Shown in pieces: positions 1-8,590 of a stretch of 37,667 nucleotides of DNA. Under the pieces are notes generated by a model. The model was not told where the DNA came from. It did no database searches and saw nothing but the letters and a program-made list of their open reading frames with translations. Source of the DNA: Ignavibacteria bacterium UBA2373 (lineage in GTDB: Bacteria > Bacteroidota > Ignavibacteria > Kapaibacteriales > UBA961). Made by a program: the position numbers and the translations under genes. Positions within the stretch are counted from its first letter, which is position 1; each line of letters opens with the position of its first letter. The DNA lies in assembly GCA_002344005.1 (NCBI GenBank), contig DDTD01000044.1, positions 1-37,667 of the forward strand. Reading direction: 5' to 3'.

Positions 1-59
1 TAAGGGACTTTATTGGGTTCGTTTCGGTTCAACAGTGCTACCATATTATTATTCACATT

Positions 60-97
60 AAAAAAAGAAGCCGAGCAATATTGCTCGGCTTCTTTAG
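60..97 (-). terminator. Rho-independent terminator after the M42 peptidase
   Basis: A perfect 15-bp inverted repeat (AAAGAAGCCGAGCAA and its complement) encloses a 2-nt loop. Read on the minus strand it is followed by a run of T. It lies just past the stop codon of the minus-strand peptidase gene, so it most likely ends that transcript. Confidence 0.85.
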
Positions 98-114
98 TAG
101 ATGCATTATACATT

Positions 115-1191
115 TTATTTTTTAATATAACGAAAATCATGATTTGGCTCTAATTGGCACACAAACTCATACATCAACTTGATAACATTTTCCACATCAT
201 CAAGATGCACTGTTTCTACTGTTGTGTGCATATATTTTAAAGCCAAAGAAATAAGAGCCGATGCTATACCTTTTCCTGAATATGCAAAAGCATCGGTATC
301 TGTGCCTGTTACTCCCGAAGCCGCAGTCCATTGCACGGGAATTTCATTTTTTTCTGCTGTGTCGGCAAGCATACGCAAAACATTATTTTGCACAGCCGGC
401 GCTACTGTCAATACAGGACCTTTGCCGCAAGCACGTTCGCCTTGTGCGGTTTTATCATACATGGGAGCAGTGGTATCATGAGTTACATCGGTAATAATTG
501 CCACATCCGGCTGAATGCGACTTGCAACCATCGCCGCTCCGCGTAAGCCGACTTCTTCTTGCACTGCATTGACAATATAAAGTCCAAATCCGAGCTGTTT
601 ACCATTTTCTTTGAGCAAGCGAGCCACTTCAGCGATCATAAAACCACCGATACGATTATCAATAGCACGACCGACAAGCCATTTTTCTTGCAATATCATA
701 CTATCAGCTTCAAAAATGACAATATCGCCGACACGTATGCCGAGTTTTTGTACTTCCTCACGTGAAGAGCATCCGCAATCAAGAAAGATATTTTTCAAAG
801 TCGGAGCTTCATCTTTTGCTTTATCGCGCACATGAATTGCGGGCCATCCGAATACTGCTTTCACGGTGGTGCCTGCACTTGTATAAATATTGGCACGCAT
901 TGAAGGGGCAATCATCGTATCGGAACCGCCATTGCGTTTGAGATAGATATAACCATTATCGCTGATATAACTGACATACCATGCAATTTCATCGGCATGA
1001 GCTTCGATAACTACTTTGTAGGGCGCATCCGGATTAATAATGCCGATTGCCGAGCCATACACATCAGTTTCCCATGTGTCAATATAAGGCGCAAGATAAT
1101 CGAGCCACAGTTTCTGTCCGCTTGATTCAAAGCCCGTAGGTGATGGATTGTTAAGATAATTGGTGAGAAATTGGAGACTTTCTGGACGCAT
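115..1191 (-). CDS. M42 family metallo-aminopeptidase
   Basis: A 358-residue cytosolic metallopeptidase of the M42 family (glutamyl/deblocking aminopeptidase group). These enzymes form large tetrahedral complexes and trim N-terminal residues from short peptides using two divalent metals. The metal and catalytic motifs are in the expected order: HADEI (about residue 65), VGRAIDNRIGG (Asp ligand, about residue 175), QEEVGLRGA (catalytic Glu pair, about residue 212) and TDVTHDT (about residue 236). A late His in KYMHTTVETVHLDD matches the last ligand region. Length is normal for the family and there is no signal peptide. The ATG at 1189-1191 starts directly before a typical N-terminus. The gene stands alone, with a strong terminator after it. 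Substrate preference cannot be told from sequence. Confidence 0.93.
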   Translation of the reverse strand: MRPESLQFLTNYLNNPSPTGFESSGQKLWLDYLAPYIDTWETDVYGSAIGIINPDAPYKVVIEAHADEIAWYVSYISDNGYIYLKRNGGSDTMIAPSMRANIYTSAGTTVKAVFGWPAIHVRDKAKDEAPTLKNIFLDCGCSSREEVQKLGIRVGDIVIFEADSMILQEKWLVGRAIDNRIGGFMIAEVARLLKENGKQLGFGLYIVNAVQEEVGLRGAAMVASRIQPDVAIITDVTHDTTAPMYDKTAQGERACGKGPVLTVAPAVQNNVLRMLADTAEKNEIPVQWTAASGVTGTDTDAFAYSGKGIASALISLALKYMHTTVETVHLDDVENVIKLMYEFVCQLEPNHDFRYIKK

Positions 1192-1548
1192 AAAGTATAA
1201 TGATAAATGAAAAAATAAATTTCTTGAAAATATGTATCACATCAATGATATGCCACATTACCATGAAATAGTCATGTATTGTGAATCGAGCCGAAGTGAC
1301 GGATACTCATTCAAAGTATTGAACATGAAAATGTATATTTTTGATACGACAACATTTATTAACAATTGTTTTCAAATTTCACAACACTTTACAATAGAAT
1401 ACTTTACATTATTGATTATCAAAAAGTGATATGATGGATTTGCTTGTATGCCAAACAGTGGCGTGATGGTTCGGCGAACTCATTACGTAGCCCATATCCA
1501 AAAAATTTTCCGAAATTGTCATAGAATTTGCATACAACGATAGATGGA
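1192..1548. other. Divergent intergenic region, no gene seen
   Basis: This 357-nt AT-rich stretch separates the divergent M42 peptidase and mltG genes and should hold both promoters. A TATTTTTG element (1336-1343, plus strand) fits the Bacteroidetes TAnnTTTG pattern but has no well-spaced TTTG upstream. A short inverted repeat GTTCGGCGAAC lies near 1470. The only open frame (from 1232) has no coding character. Confidence 0.4.
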
Positions 1549-2556
1549 ATGAAGAAAAGAACAAGCACTTTAGTTATGGGAATCCTTGCCGCAATGGCGG
1601 TAATATGCCTTATTTTCGGCGTATGGATAACTTCCTATCTGCAATCAAATTTGCCTATGCAATCAACAAAAGAAATTGTTATCCCTACACCACCCACTGT
1701 CGAGGCAACGATGCTTTCTTTGGATGGATCCGTCAAATCGCCGACCATATTTTCTTGGTGTATCAAAGTGTATGCAACACTGACCGATGCCACAATATAT
1801 CCGGGAGAATATCGCATTGCGCCCACGACAACACACCTTCAACTTTTGCGATCGCTCTTTTCTAAAAAGCAAAGCGTCACGGTGAATATCAGCTTTCCCG
1901 AGGGCATTACGCTAAGACAATTTGCGTCCATAGCACAGGCAAAAGCAGATATTGATTCTGTGGAATTTATGGCATATTGTCAGTCCGATACTGTCTTACG
2001 TCGCTATGGTGTTGAGCATATTGAGGGCTATATCATGCCCGATACCTATAATGTATTTTGGAAGCATAATCCCCAAGAACTTGTGGAGCGTCTGCTTACG
2101 GCACAGAACAAAATATGGTCGAACTATGAAGCCGAAGCTCGTCGTCAAGGTCGTTCACGTCATGAAATTCTTACATTGGCTTCTATTATTGAGGCAGAAG
2201 CTGTGGTAGCAAAGGAAAGAAAACGTATTGCAGGAGTCTATATGAACCGCTTGCAACGCAATATGAAACTTGATGCAGACCCCACAGTGCAATATGCCGT
2301 AGGCGGGAAAAAACGCCTGCTTTATGCCGATTTACAATCGGATAATCCATACAATACATATAAATTTAAAGGATTGCCGCCGGGTCCCATTAATTCGCCT
2401 TCGGCTGCATCCATCGAAGCTGCTTTATTTCCCGAAAAACACTCCTTTCTGTATTTTGTAGCAAAAGGAAATGGCAGTGGTGAACACAATTTTTCCACAA
2501 ATTATGCACAACATACACACTATGTTGCCCAATACAGAAAAAATCGCAACAAATAA
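1549..2556 (+). CDS. mltG: Endolytic murein transglycosylase MltG (YceG-like)
   Basis: Membrane-anchored lytic transglycosylase that cuts nascent glycan strands and so sets peptidoglycan chain length. The start is put at ATG 1549 (MKKRTSTLVMG) rather than the in-frame TTG at 1528, because the ATG directly precedes the basic and hydrophobic anchor (about residues 10-30). The YceG catalytic region is clear: LTLASIIEAEA with the catalytic Glu, then VYMNRLQRNMKLDADPTVQY, then the DNPYNTYKFKGLPPGPINSP signature near the C-terminus. A LysM-like segment (FPEGITLRQFASIAQ) precedes it, as in other MltG proteins. Length (335 aa) is normal. It is convergent with cdsA and looks monocistronic. MltG function is well established; only the exact start is uncertain. 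Confidence 0.93.
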   Translation: MKKRTSTLVMGILAAMAVICLIFGVWITSYLQSNLPMQSTKEIVIPTPPTVEATMLSLDGSVKSPTIFSWCIKVYATLTDATIYPGEYRIAPTTTHLQLLRSLFSKKQSVTVNISFPEGITLRQFASIAQAKADIDSVEFMAYCQSDTVLRRYGVEHIEGYIMPDTYNVFWKHNPQELVERLLTAQNKIWSNYEAEARRQGRSRHEILTLASIIEAEAVVAKERKRIAGVYMNRLQRNMKLDADPTVQYAVGGKKRLLYADLQSDNPYNTYKFKGLPPGPINSPSAASIEAALFPEKHSFLYFVAKGNGSGEHNFSTNYAQHTHYVAQYRKNRNK

Positions 2557-2683
2557 AAAAGCGAATATCCGAATAAAGGGATTTTGGAGTTATGTGTAAT
2601 CCACTCCTTATCAATCAAAAAAAATCAATCGTGAAGATCTTTATAATTGCTGTAATACTTGGTATATTTTTTCACTCACTATA

Positions 2684-3526
2684 TTACCAAATCGGCAATT
2701 CCAGATAATGATATATCATAATTAGTATCCACACAGCCGGAGCAACAAATAATGCGCTGTCAAATCGGTCTAAAATACCGCCATGCCCGGGTAAAATGCC
2801 GGAGCTGTCTTTTATTTGTGCATCACGTTTTATGAGCGATTCAAATAAATCACCTATTTGTCCTATTGTCCCGATAATTGCACTGGTGAGTACAATAAAT
2901 ATTGGTGATAATGCCGGTGTCAAAAGCCATTGCGATAAACCATAGACACCTGCAATACAAAAAATAAAACCCCCGATGGCGCCTTCCCATGTTTTTTTAG
3001 GACTGACACGTTCTAAAAGTTTATGTTTTCCTAAAAATTTACCGGAAAAATATGCGGCAGAATCGCAAAGCCATATTCCGGCGAATAAAATCACGGTAAA
3101 AAGTCGTCCGCCTGTATGATAATGCTCAAGGAAATAGTGTTGCATCAAATGGAAAAAACCAATCATAAAGGGTATATACACAAAGCCGCCGATAGTAGTC
3201 ATCACATTTGCAAGTGCGGTGCTTCGCTGCCGAAAGACTTCTGCCATACATGTCAATAAGACCATTGTCCCAATGATAAATTCAGCCGAAAATGGCACAA
3301 GCCCTACGGTGCTGACGGAGGCAAGATAGATAGCACCCGCAATGATTCCCATCCATTCCATCGGCTGATATCCTTTGTGGCGGGCTGCCTTGTAAAATTC
3401 CCATTGAGCTAATGCCGCAATAGTAACGGTAAAAAAGAGAAAAGAATAACCGCCACGCAGCATAATCCACACAAGGAATGGAATGCCGACAAGACCAACG
3501 ATAATACGCACCATCATGTTACTCAT
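2684..3526 (-). CDS. cdsA: Phosphatidate cytidylyltransferase
   Basis: Integral membrane enzyme making CDP-diacylglycerol from phosphatidate and CTP, the precursor of acidic and zwitterionic phospholipids. The protein has about eight hydrophobic segments. The C-terminal half carries the family signature: SPKKTWEGAIGGF, then GDLFESLIKRDAQIKDSS, then PGHGGILDRFDS with the Mg-binding DR..S residues. Its 280 residues are typical for the family. ATG 3524-3526 is the only sensible start, followed by the first membrane helix (VRIIVGLVGIPFLVWIML). It is convergent with mltG and about 210 nt from the divergent operon to its right, so it is probably transcribed alone. Confidence 0.95.
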   Translation of the reverse strand: MSNMMVRIIVGLVGIPFLVWIMLRGGYSFLFFTVTIAALAQWEFYKAARHKGYQPMEWMGIIAGAIYLASVSTVGLVPFSAEFIIGTMVLLTCMAEVFRQRSTALANVMTTIGGFVYIPFMIGFFHLMQHYFLEHYHTGGRLFTVILFAGIWLCDSAAYFSGKFLGKHKLLERVSPKKTWEGAIGGFIFCIAGVYGLSQWLLTPALSPIFIVLTSAIIGTIGQIGDLFESLIKRDAQIKDSSGILPGHGGILDRFDSALFVAPAVWILIMIYHYLELPIW

Positions 3527-3739
3527 AGTGTATCAATATATTTCGTGAAAAAAATGAATGAGGACTCTCATGCAAAACACCGTTTTATGAACAGTTTGAG
3601 CAATGTGTACCTCTTTGGAATGTAGAATATACGAGAATTTTTCTAAATGAATAAAAAAAAGCCGATAATGAAGTTTGCTTCTTGAAGTTTGGCAGTTTCG
3701 TCGTATTTTTCCTTCATATTTTTATTCAAGACAATATTT

Positions 3740-4531
3740 ATGAGCAATTCAGATACTCAATTTGGTCTTATTCTCTGCGGTAATTCCCCCGCAGCATTGG
3801 AATGCAGGGCGCGAATGATTTCGCATGGAATAACAGTCCATGTTTATGGCAATACGACAGTAAATACCTCCGAAGAAAACAGCACTCAAATCTCTATTTT
3901 TCAAAACAGTAAAGATATTGAAGGACTTGCTGACGCATGGCTCATTATGGACTTTACTCCTGTGACAAAAGCGACAGATATTCCTGCTTTTGTTCGTGAA
4001 ATGATGCCCCAAGGTAATGTCGTCTATTGTGCGGCGGCGGCTTCATGCACCGCCACGGCATTATCGCAATGGTTGGGAAATTCCGCCACATCTATATTCA
4101 GTGGGATGTCGGGTTTTACGAACAATGCAAGCATAGAATACAGCGTTTCATTGGATGCTTCGCCGGAAGTTTCAGCGCAAGTGTCGGCACTATGGCACAG
4201 TTTGGGCTATGGCGTGAACCTTGTCGAGGACAGAGTGGGGTTGATTGCACCTCGTATTCTTGCCACGCTTATCAATGAAGCTGCCTTTGCTGTGATGGAA
4301 GGTGTGGCATCGGCGGCAGATATTGATAAAGCCATGACATTGGGAGTAAATTATCCCAAGGGTTTACTGTCATGGGCGGATGACATCGGTTTGGACTATA
4401 TTCTCGCATTACTTGACGGTTTATATGACGAATATCATCAAGAAAGATACCGTGCGGCAGTTATATTGCGTCAATATGTGCGAGCCGGCTATGTGGGCAA
4501 AGTCGCAGGTCGCGGATTCTATACTTATTAA
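3740..4531 (+). CDS. 3-hydroxyacyl-CoA dehydrogenase-like protein, catalytic residues lost
   Basis: A 263-residue protein with the two-domain layout of 3-hydroxyacyl-CoA dehydrogenases. The C-terminal helical domain is well kept: EDRVGLIAPRILATLINEA, then EGVASAADIDKAMTLGVNYP, then GLLSWADDIG, close to the second C-terminal domain of PaaC/PaaH-type enzymes. The N-terminal Rossmann part is degenerate: CGNSPAALE replaces the GxGxxG loop, the position of the catalytic HFFNP His reads GMSGFTN (about residues 122-128), and the Asn of FIVNRL is Pro171. I infer it is not a working dehydrogenase and may act as a binding or scaffold subunit. The start is ATG 3740, since the upstream TTG extension has no family similarity. 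It overlaps the next gene by 1 nt (TAATG), suggesting translational coupling. Confidence 0.8.
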   Translation: MSNSDTQFGLILCGNSPAALECRARMISHGITVHVYGNTTVNTSEENSTQISIFQNSKDIEGLADAWLIMDFTPVTKATDIPAFVREMMPQGNVVYCAAAASCTATALSQWLGNSATSIFSGMSGFTNNASIEYSVSLDASPEVSAQVSALWHSLGYGVNLVEDRVGLIAPRILATLINEAAFAVMEGVASAADIDKAMTLGVNYPKGLLSWADDIGLDYILALLDGLYDEYHQERYRAAVILRQYVRAGYVGKVAGRGFYTY

Positions 4532-5253
4532 TGGCGTGTATGGCACTACAACTTTCCATTTTTTGTGATTTCGATGGCACGATAACCACAGTAGATACGG
4601 GTGATGAATTTTTTGCGGAGTTTTCCACCGTATTTGATGATTCGATGGCGCGATTAATGAGTGGCAAAAGTTCCGTACGCGACTATTATCATGATGTGGT
4701 ACGAGGATTGCGACCGATTTCATCCGAAATGGTACAGGATTTTGCGCTACGCTATCCGATTGATGCATATTTTGCCGATTTTGTCAAATACTGCCATGAA
4801 TTATCATTTCCTTTAACCATTGTCAGCGATGGTTTTAGAGAATATATCGAACCGATATTGGCAGCCAATGATATGTCGGAAGTGCAATATTATTCCAATG
4901 CAATGCAAGAAGTGAATGGGCAATTATCGCCCTTATTTCCCAATGCAACGGAATCATGTTCATGTTTTTGTGCTTCATGTAAAAGAAATATTGTGCTCAA
5001 CAACACGCCACCGGACACGCTCATCGTCTATATAGGCGACGGATATTCCGATATGTGTGCAGCGTCTCATGCCGATATTATTTTCGCCAAAGGTGCATTA
5101 GCATCTTACTGTGCAACGGAACGGATACCACATTATCCATTTCGTACATTTTTTGATATTATTCGGCTTATGAAAAATGGATTGGAGCAAAAAAAATTCA
5201 GACCAAGGCATCAGGCAGTATTATTGCGCAAAAAAGCGTATGAAATAGAATAA
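4531..5253 (+). CDS. MtnX-like HAD-superfamily phosphatase
   Basis: A 240-residue haloacid-dehalogenase phosphatase of the MtnX/PSP-like subfamily (the family includes the enolase-phosphate phosphatase of methionine salvage). Motif I is FCDFDGTIT with both Asp residues, motif II is the Ser in VSDGF, and motif IV is YIGDGYSDMCAA with the acidic metal ligands. Between motifs II and IV sits a small Cys cluster, CSCFCASCK, matching the C-x-C-x-x-C-K segment common in MtnX-like proteins. It is the middle gene of a three-gene operon: 1-nt overlap upstream, 12 nt to the histidine kinase downstream. No other methionine-salvage gene is nearby, so the substrate is open. A second ATG at 4540 is an equally possible start. 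Confidence 0.85.
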   Translation: MACMALQLSIFCDFDGTITTVDTGDEFFAEFSTVFDDSMARLMSGKSSVRDYYHDVVRGLRPISSEMVQDFALRYPIDAYFADFVKYCHELSFPLTIVSDGFREYIEPILAANDMSEVQYYSNAMQEVNGQLSPLFPNATESCSCFCASCKRNIVLNNTPPDTLIVYIGDGYSDMCAASHADIIFAKGALASYCATERIPHYPFRTFFDIIRLMKNGLEQKKFRPRHQAVLLRKKAYEIE

Positions 5254-5265
5254 AAAAGTCAGATT

Positions 5266-6831
5266 ATGGTACAACCACTCTATAATGGAAAATCATATAC
5301 CATAGGATGGAAGCATATACCCGCTTTGGTCTTGCTTGCATTGGGCAGCCATACCGCTCTTGCTCAACCTTCCAATGATTATGAAACCCTTATCCGAGAA
5401 ATGACAATTAACGGTATAGTGGAAAATCCGGCTTCTACACCGATAATGGGGCGACGCGATACCATTGCTTTGCAATATGCTTGCAAAACCACAGACGATA
5501 AACGTATGCCTTTTTTATTTTCCGTCACATTAACTGCTGAAAAATCAGGATTGCGACGTACAGAAACCATCAATGCTTCATCTGTAAAATACACGGGTTT
5601 GCCTGAAGACACATATCTATTTACCGTATTTTCTTATGCACCCGGGCAATGGAAAACCGAACCCAAAATCATACGATTTACGGTCAATACCGCAAATGCG
5701 CCAAAAAGAGTTCGTCCCGTACCACAACCCGAAAATGAAGAGAATGATAGCACATTGCAAAAACAAAAAGATTCGCTCTCCAAGGCAATGCCCTCAGATT
5801 CATCATTGCCGTGGGTGCCGATAGCAACCACTGCCGGTGTATTGGCTTTAGCCGGTGGAGTTTATTATGCAATAAGGAAAAACAAACCTAAATCGGTTCC
5901 ATTACCAATTCAAACACATGACAATATTTCAGCAAATTCTTCAAAGGACATTATGAATAGCACTGAAGAAAAAAATCAGCAACTCATGACCGAAAATGCA
6001 CAATTACGTGCCGAATTAGCTGCCTTGCGGGGTCAAATTGATGCCATGCAAGTACGTGGCGATGAGTTATATAAGCGTAACAAAGAACTTGAAGACTCCA
6101 TTGATAAAATCTCTAAAAATAAAAATGAATTGGAAGAATTACAAAAACAGAAAGATGAGCTTTTTGCTATGGTAATTCATGACATGAAAAATCCTGCGGG
6201 ATTAATTAAAGGATTGGTGGAACTATTGCGCTCTTATGATTTATCGGCATCGGAACAAGGAGAAGTACTCGATGATTTGGTCGAAACATCGCGTAAAATT
6301 GTCGCGCTCTCGCAAGAAGTCTGTAAAGTTATGGCTTTAGAATCGGGACACATGAATTTGAATTATGAAACAACATCCGTGGAGAATATTATCCAATTAG
6401 TAGCACGCCGCAATGAATCAGCAGCAAAATTAAAATCTATGGGTATTATGTTGGAAATTCCTTCCGATTTACCGGAAGTTCACCTTGATGTAAATAAAAT
6501 TGAAGATGTGGTGGATAATTTAGTCAATAATGCCATTAAATATTCACATAATGGCGGTAAAATACGCATAAGAGCATATAAACAAGACAAAGAAATGGTT
6601 GTGGAAGTCAGCGATAATGGCTTGGGATTATCGGAAGAAGATATAAAAAATGCTTTCCAAAGAGGTGCTAAATTAAGTGCCCGCCCCACAGCCGGCGAAT
6701 TAAGTTCCGGCTTAGGATTATGGTTAGTCAAACGTATTGTCGAAGAACATAAAGGCAGAGTATGGGTGCGCAGTTCTTTGGGACGCGGTTCCACATTTGC
6801 ATTCCAATTACCGATAGAACCTCCAAGATAA
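5266..6831 (+). CDS. Membrane sensor histidine kinase with Y_Y_Y-like periplasmic domain
   Basis: A 521-residue transmembrane sensor kinase. A signal-peptide-like segment (about residues 17-34, ending TALAQ) leads into a periplasmic domain of about 140 residues. Its C-terminal half (VKYTGLPEDTYLFTVFSYAP..W) resembles the Y_Y_Y domain of Bacteroidetes hybrid sensors. A linker rich in Pro, Asn and Lys follows, then a transmembrane helix (about 184-203) and a long coiled coil (about 235-295). The DHp domain has the phospho-acceptor His305 in AMVIHDMKNPAG. The ATPase domain shows N-box NLVNNAIKYSHNG, G1 VSDNGLGL and G2 SSGLGLWLVKRI. No receiver domain is attached and no response regulator lies nearby. 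It starts 12 nt after the phosphatase gene, so the three genes are probably one operon. Confidence 0.9.
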   Translation: MVQPLYNGKSYTIGWKHIPALVLLALGSHTALAQPSNDYETLIREMTINGIVENPASTPIMGRRDTIALQYACKTTDDKRMPFLFSVTLTAEKSGLRRTETINASSVKYTGLPEDTYLFTVFSYAPGQWKTEPKIIRFTVNTANAPKRVRPVPQPENEENDSTLQKQKDSLSKAMPSDSSLPWVPIATTAGVLALAGGVYYAIRKNKPKSVPLPIQTHDNISANSSKDIMNSTEEKNQQLMTENAQLRAELAALRGQIDAMQVRGDELYKRNKELEDSIDKISKNKNELEELQKQKDELFAMVIHDMKNPAGLIKGLVELLRSYDLSASEQGEVLDDLVETSRKIVALSQEVCKVMALESGHMNLNYETTSVENIIQLVARRNESAAKLKSMGIMLEIPSDLPEVHLDVNKIEDVVDNLVNNAIKYSHNGGKIRIRAYKQDKEMVVEVSDNGLGLSEEDIKNAFQRGAKLSARPTAGELSSGLGLWLVKRIVEEHKGRVWVRSSLGRGSTFAFQLPIEPPR

Positions 6832-6999
6832 AAAATGGTATGACACTTGTCTTGATACAAATCAAAAAAAGAATTACAATGTAAGAATAACACCATAACT
6901 CATAGTCATATTTGTGTGTATGGTAGTTTTGAAAAAATACATAACGCATTGTGGCGACAAGGAAGATATATGGCAAAATCTCTATGCTGATGAATATAT

Positions 7000-7506
7000 A
7001 TGAAATACTTAAACAACTCATCTTTTGTTTTATTTATATTCAGTATATTATTCAATCTCTGTTTTTACGGTTTTTACTTAGTTTATACTATGTATGTTCT
7101 GTCATATTTTCAAACTTCCTCCTATACGATGTTTTACTTTGCTCCAGACGGGAAACTACCCACTACTTTTGAACTGCTAACTATTGGTTTTAAGAGTATC
7201 TCTGTTTGGATACAGTCTTTAGCCATAGGGGTATTGTTAGTTTGTTTGACTTGTTATTGTAAAAAATTTATTCAATCAAAGAATGGGTTATCACAAGTAC
7301 TATATACTACTTTTATTGAGACTATTCTATTCACATTATTGTTTGCAATTTCGGAATTTATTCAGTATAAAATCTTTCTGAATGATAATGTAACCTTTAC
7401 TATGGAAATACTCCTTAGCCAGATACACCTTGTAATGATTTTATATTGTGTAACACTCTTTCCAATTACCGTAGTCCTAAAATATCTCAGCGTACAAGGT
7501 CAATAA
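7000..7506 (+). CDS. Unknown four-helix membrane protein
   Basis: I do not recognise this 168-residue protein. It has about four hydrophobic helices (near residues 8-34, 62-86, 100-122 and 138-160) separated by short polar loops, and no conserved catalytic motif stands out. The sequence is AT-rich and Phe/Leu/Tyr-rich, unlike the housekeeping genes on either side, which suggests accessory or fast-evolving DNA. It lies about 170 nt past the histidine kinase operon and 250 nt before another small membrane protein of similar character. The ATG at 7000 directly precedes a Lys-containing N-terminus and the first helix. It is probably real, since the frame stays open over 500 nt of AT-rich sequence. 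Confidence 0.6.
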   Translation: MKYLNNSSFVLFIFSILFNLCFYGFYLVYTMYVLSYFQTSSYTMFYFAPDGKLPTTFELLTIGFKSISVWIQSLAIGVLLVCLTCYCKKFIQSKNGLSQVLYTTFIETILFTLLFAISEFIQYKIFLNDNVTFTMEILLSQIHLVMILYCVTLFPITVVLKYLSVQGQ

Positions 7507-7759
7507 AATTCCTGATCAACTTATCAGTACTACTTGGAAAAAACAAATGATATCGATAGACAAACTTGAAGATATGAGTTTATATGTAAACAATCATTTA
7601 TAGTGTTTGTTAAACTGTATTAGGAAGTTGATTTATAAGTGTAAGTTGTTATTTATAAGCATACAAGGATTTAGGTTAAAATCTTTTGTTTAGATGAGTC
7701 CGACTACAAAATAATCGTTCTGTATTACAAGTATTGTCATTTAGTATTATTTATCAAGT

Positions 7760-8137
7760 ATGAAAGCAAGTATGACATTTCTTATTGGATTTATAGCTTC
7801 ACTAACAATAGCGTTTATGATGGCCAGCTACCTTACAAACCGGAGCATGAACACGGTGGGCATGTATTTTGTTGTTTCTCTTATTCCGATATTAATTATA
7901 TTGGCTATGAATAGTATATATTTATTTTTCTTAAACTTACTTAAAAACAAGTCAATGCGATCATTGTTAAGTTTCATTCCCGTTGCCATACTTGTTATCT
8001 TAAGTATCCAAGGTAGCTTACATGTATCATTTATTGAGGGTGATTTAGTTTTTGTAACGACAGTCTGTGCTATCTCAATTTCTATTTCAAATCTCATTTG
8101 GAATTTGGCTACATACTATCCAAAATCTAACAAATAG
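7760..8137 (+). CDS. Unknown small four-helix membrane protein
   Basis: A 125-residue hydrophobic protein with four likely membrane helices (about residues 5-24, 32-58, 68-85 and 95-115) and a short polar tail ending YYPKSNK. I recognise no family. Like the 7000-7506 gene it is AT-rich, and the two may have arrived or evolved together, although they share no clear sequence similarity. The ATG at 7760 follows 250 nt with no gene. The Lys residues in the loops (LLKNKSMRS) would place that loop in the cytoplasm by the positive-inside rule. Function unknown. Confidence 0.55.
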   Translation: MKASMTFLIGFIASLTIAFMMASYLTNRSMNTVGMYFVVSLIPILIILAMNSIYLFFLNLLKNKSMRSLLSFIPVAILVILSIQGSLHVSFIEGDLVFVTTVCAISISISNLIWNLATYYPKSNK

Positions 8138-8590
8138 TTACCCTGCTTCCGGTTCTTACACCGTTGACCCAACAACAAATTTCCCTTTATTACACCGCCA
8201 CACCGACAAATATACTGCGCTTATATTTCTATTGATCACGCTTTCTTTGATGATGAAGCTCGGCAGCACGGCGCGAAAGTCCACGATTATTTGCCTCATA
8301 CCATCTTTTCATCAACTGCACTGAATAGTTGCCGATGCCGTTTTGGTGGCAGGCGTAGCGGCCATACCATCTTTTCATCAACTGCACTGAATCCACCCCC
8401 ACCCCGTTCATTTCGACAATCTCATCAACCGCATTTCATCAACTGAAGTTCAAGTACCGACGGATAGTTCTTGTAAGAGAATAATGAATGCAAAGAGATG
8501 GAAATATGAGAAGCCGGAGATGAAAATTTGTCTATCCGCACAATAACTCATACATTCGCAGTATATATTCACTTTATATCTCTAAAAACT
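8138..8590. other. Intergenic region holding a short repeat cluster
   Basis: This 450-nt gap between the small membrane protein and the MazG-like gene is visibly richer in G+C than the DNA on its left. It contains the 30-bp direct repeats described separately (8297-8326, 8363-8392, degenerate third copy near 8434-8445). A minus-strand TATATTTG element (8205-8220 area) faces away from any gene. Otherwise only short frames are present. Confidence 0.4.
8297..8445. repeat. Two identical 30-bp direct repeats plus a degenerate third copy
   Basis: A 30-bp unit (begins CATACCATCTTTTCATCAAC, ends TGCACTGAAT) occurs at 8297-8326 and again, identical, at 8363-8392, separated by a 36-bp unique spacer. 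A third, partial copy keeps TTTCATCAACTG at 8434-8445, about 61 nt on. Period and spacer length resemble a tiny CRISPR, but there are only two good repeats, the third is badly decayed, and no cas gene is in the window. The 66-bp period is a multiple of three: read on the minus strand, both repeats encode SVQLMKRWY in one frame of a 60-codon open frame (8229-8411). I record it as a repeat of unknown nature. Confidence 0.7.

Noticed and set aside
1..59. TAA at the first base as the stop codon of an upstream plus-strand gene
   Set aside because: A triplet at the window edge cannot be tied to a frame without the sequence before it.
1232..1429. 65-codon plus-strand frame between the M42 and mltG genes
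   Set aside because: Low-complexity AT-rich translation with no start signal; the region is better explained as a divergent promoter region.
8297..8392. Calling the 30-bp repeats a CRISPR array
   Set aside because: Only two intact repeats and one spacer, a badly decayed third copy, and no cas gene in the window. Kept as an unassigned repeat.
8229..8411. A 60-codon minus-strand gene encoding the repeated SVQLMKRWY peptide
   Set aside because: The frame is short, the third repeat copy is out of frame, and no start signal is convincing. It is mentioned with the repeat but not called as a gene.
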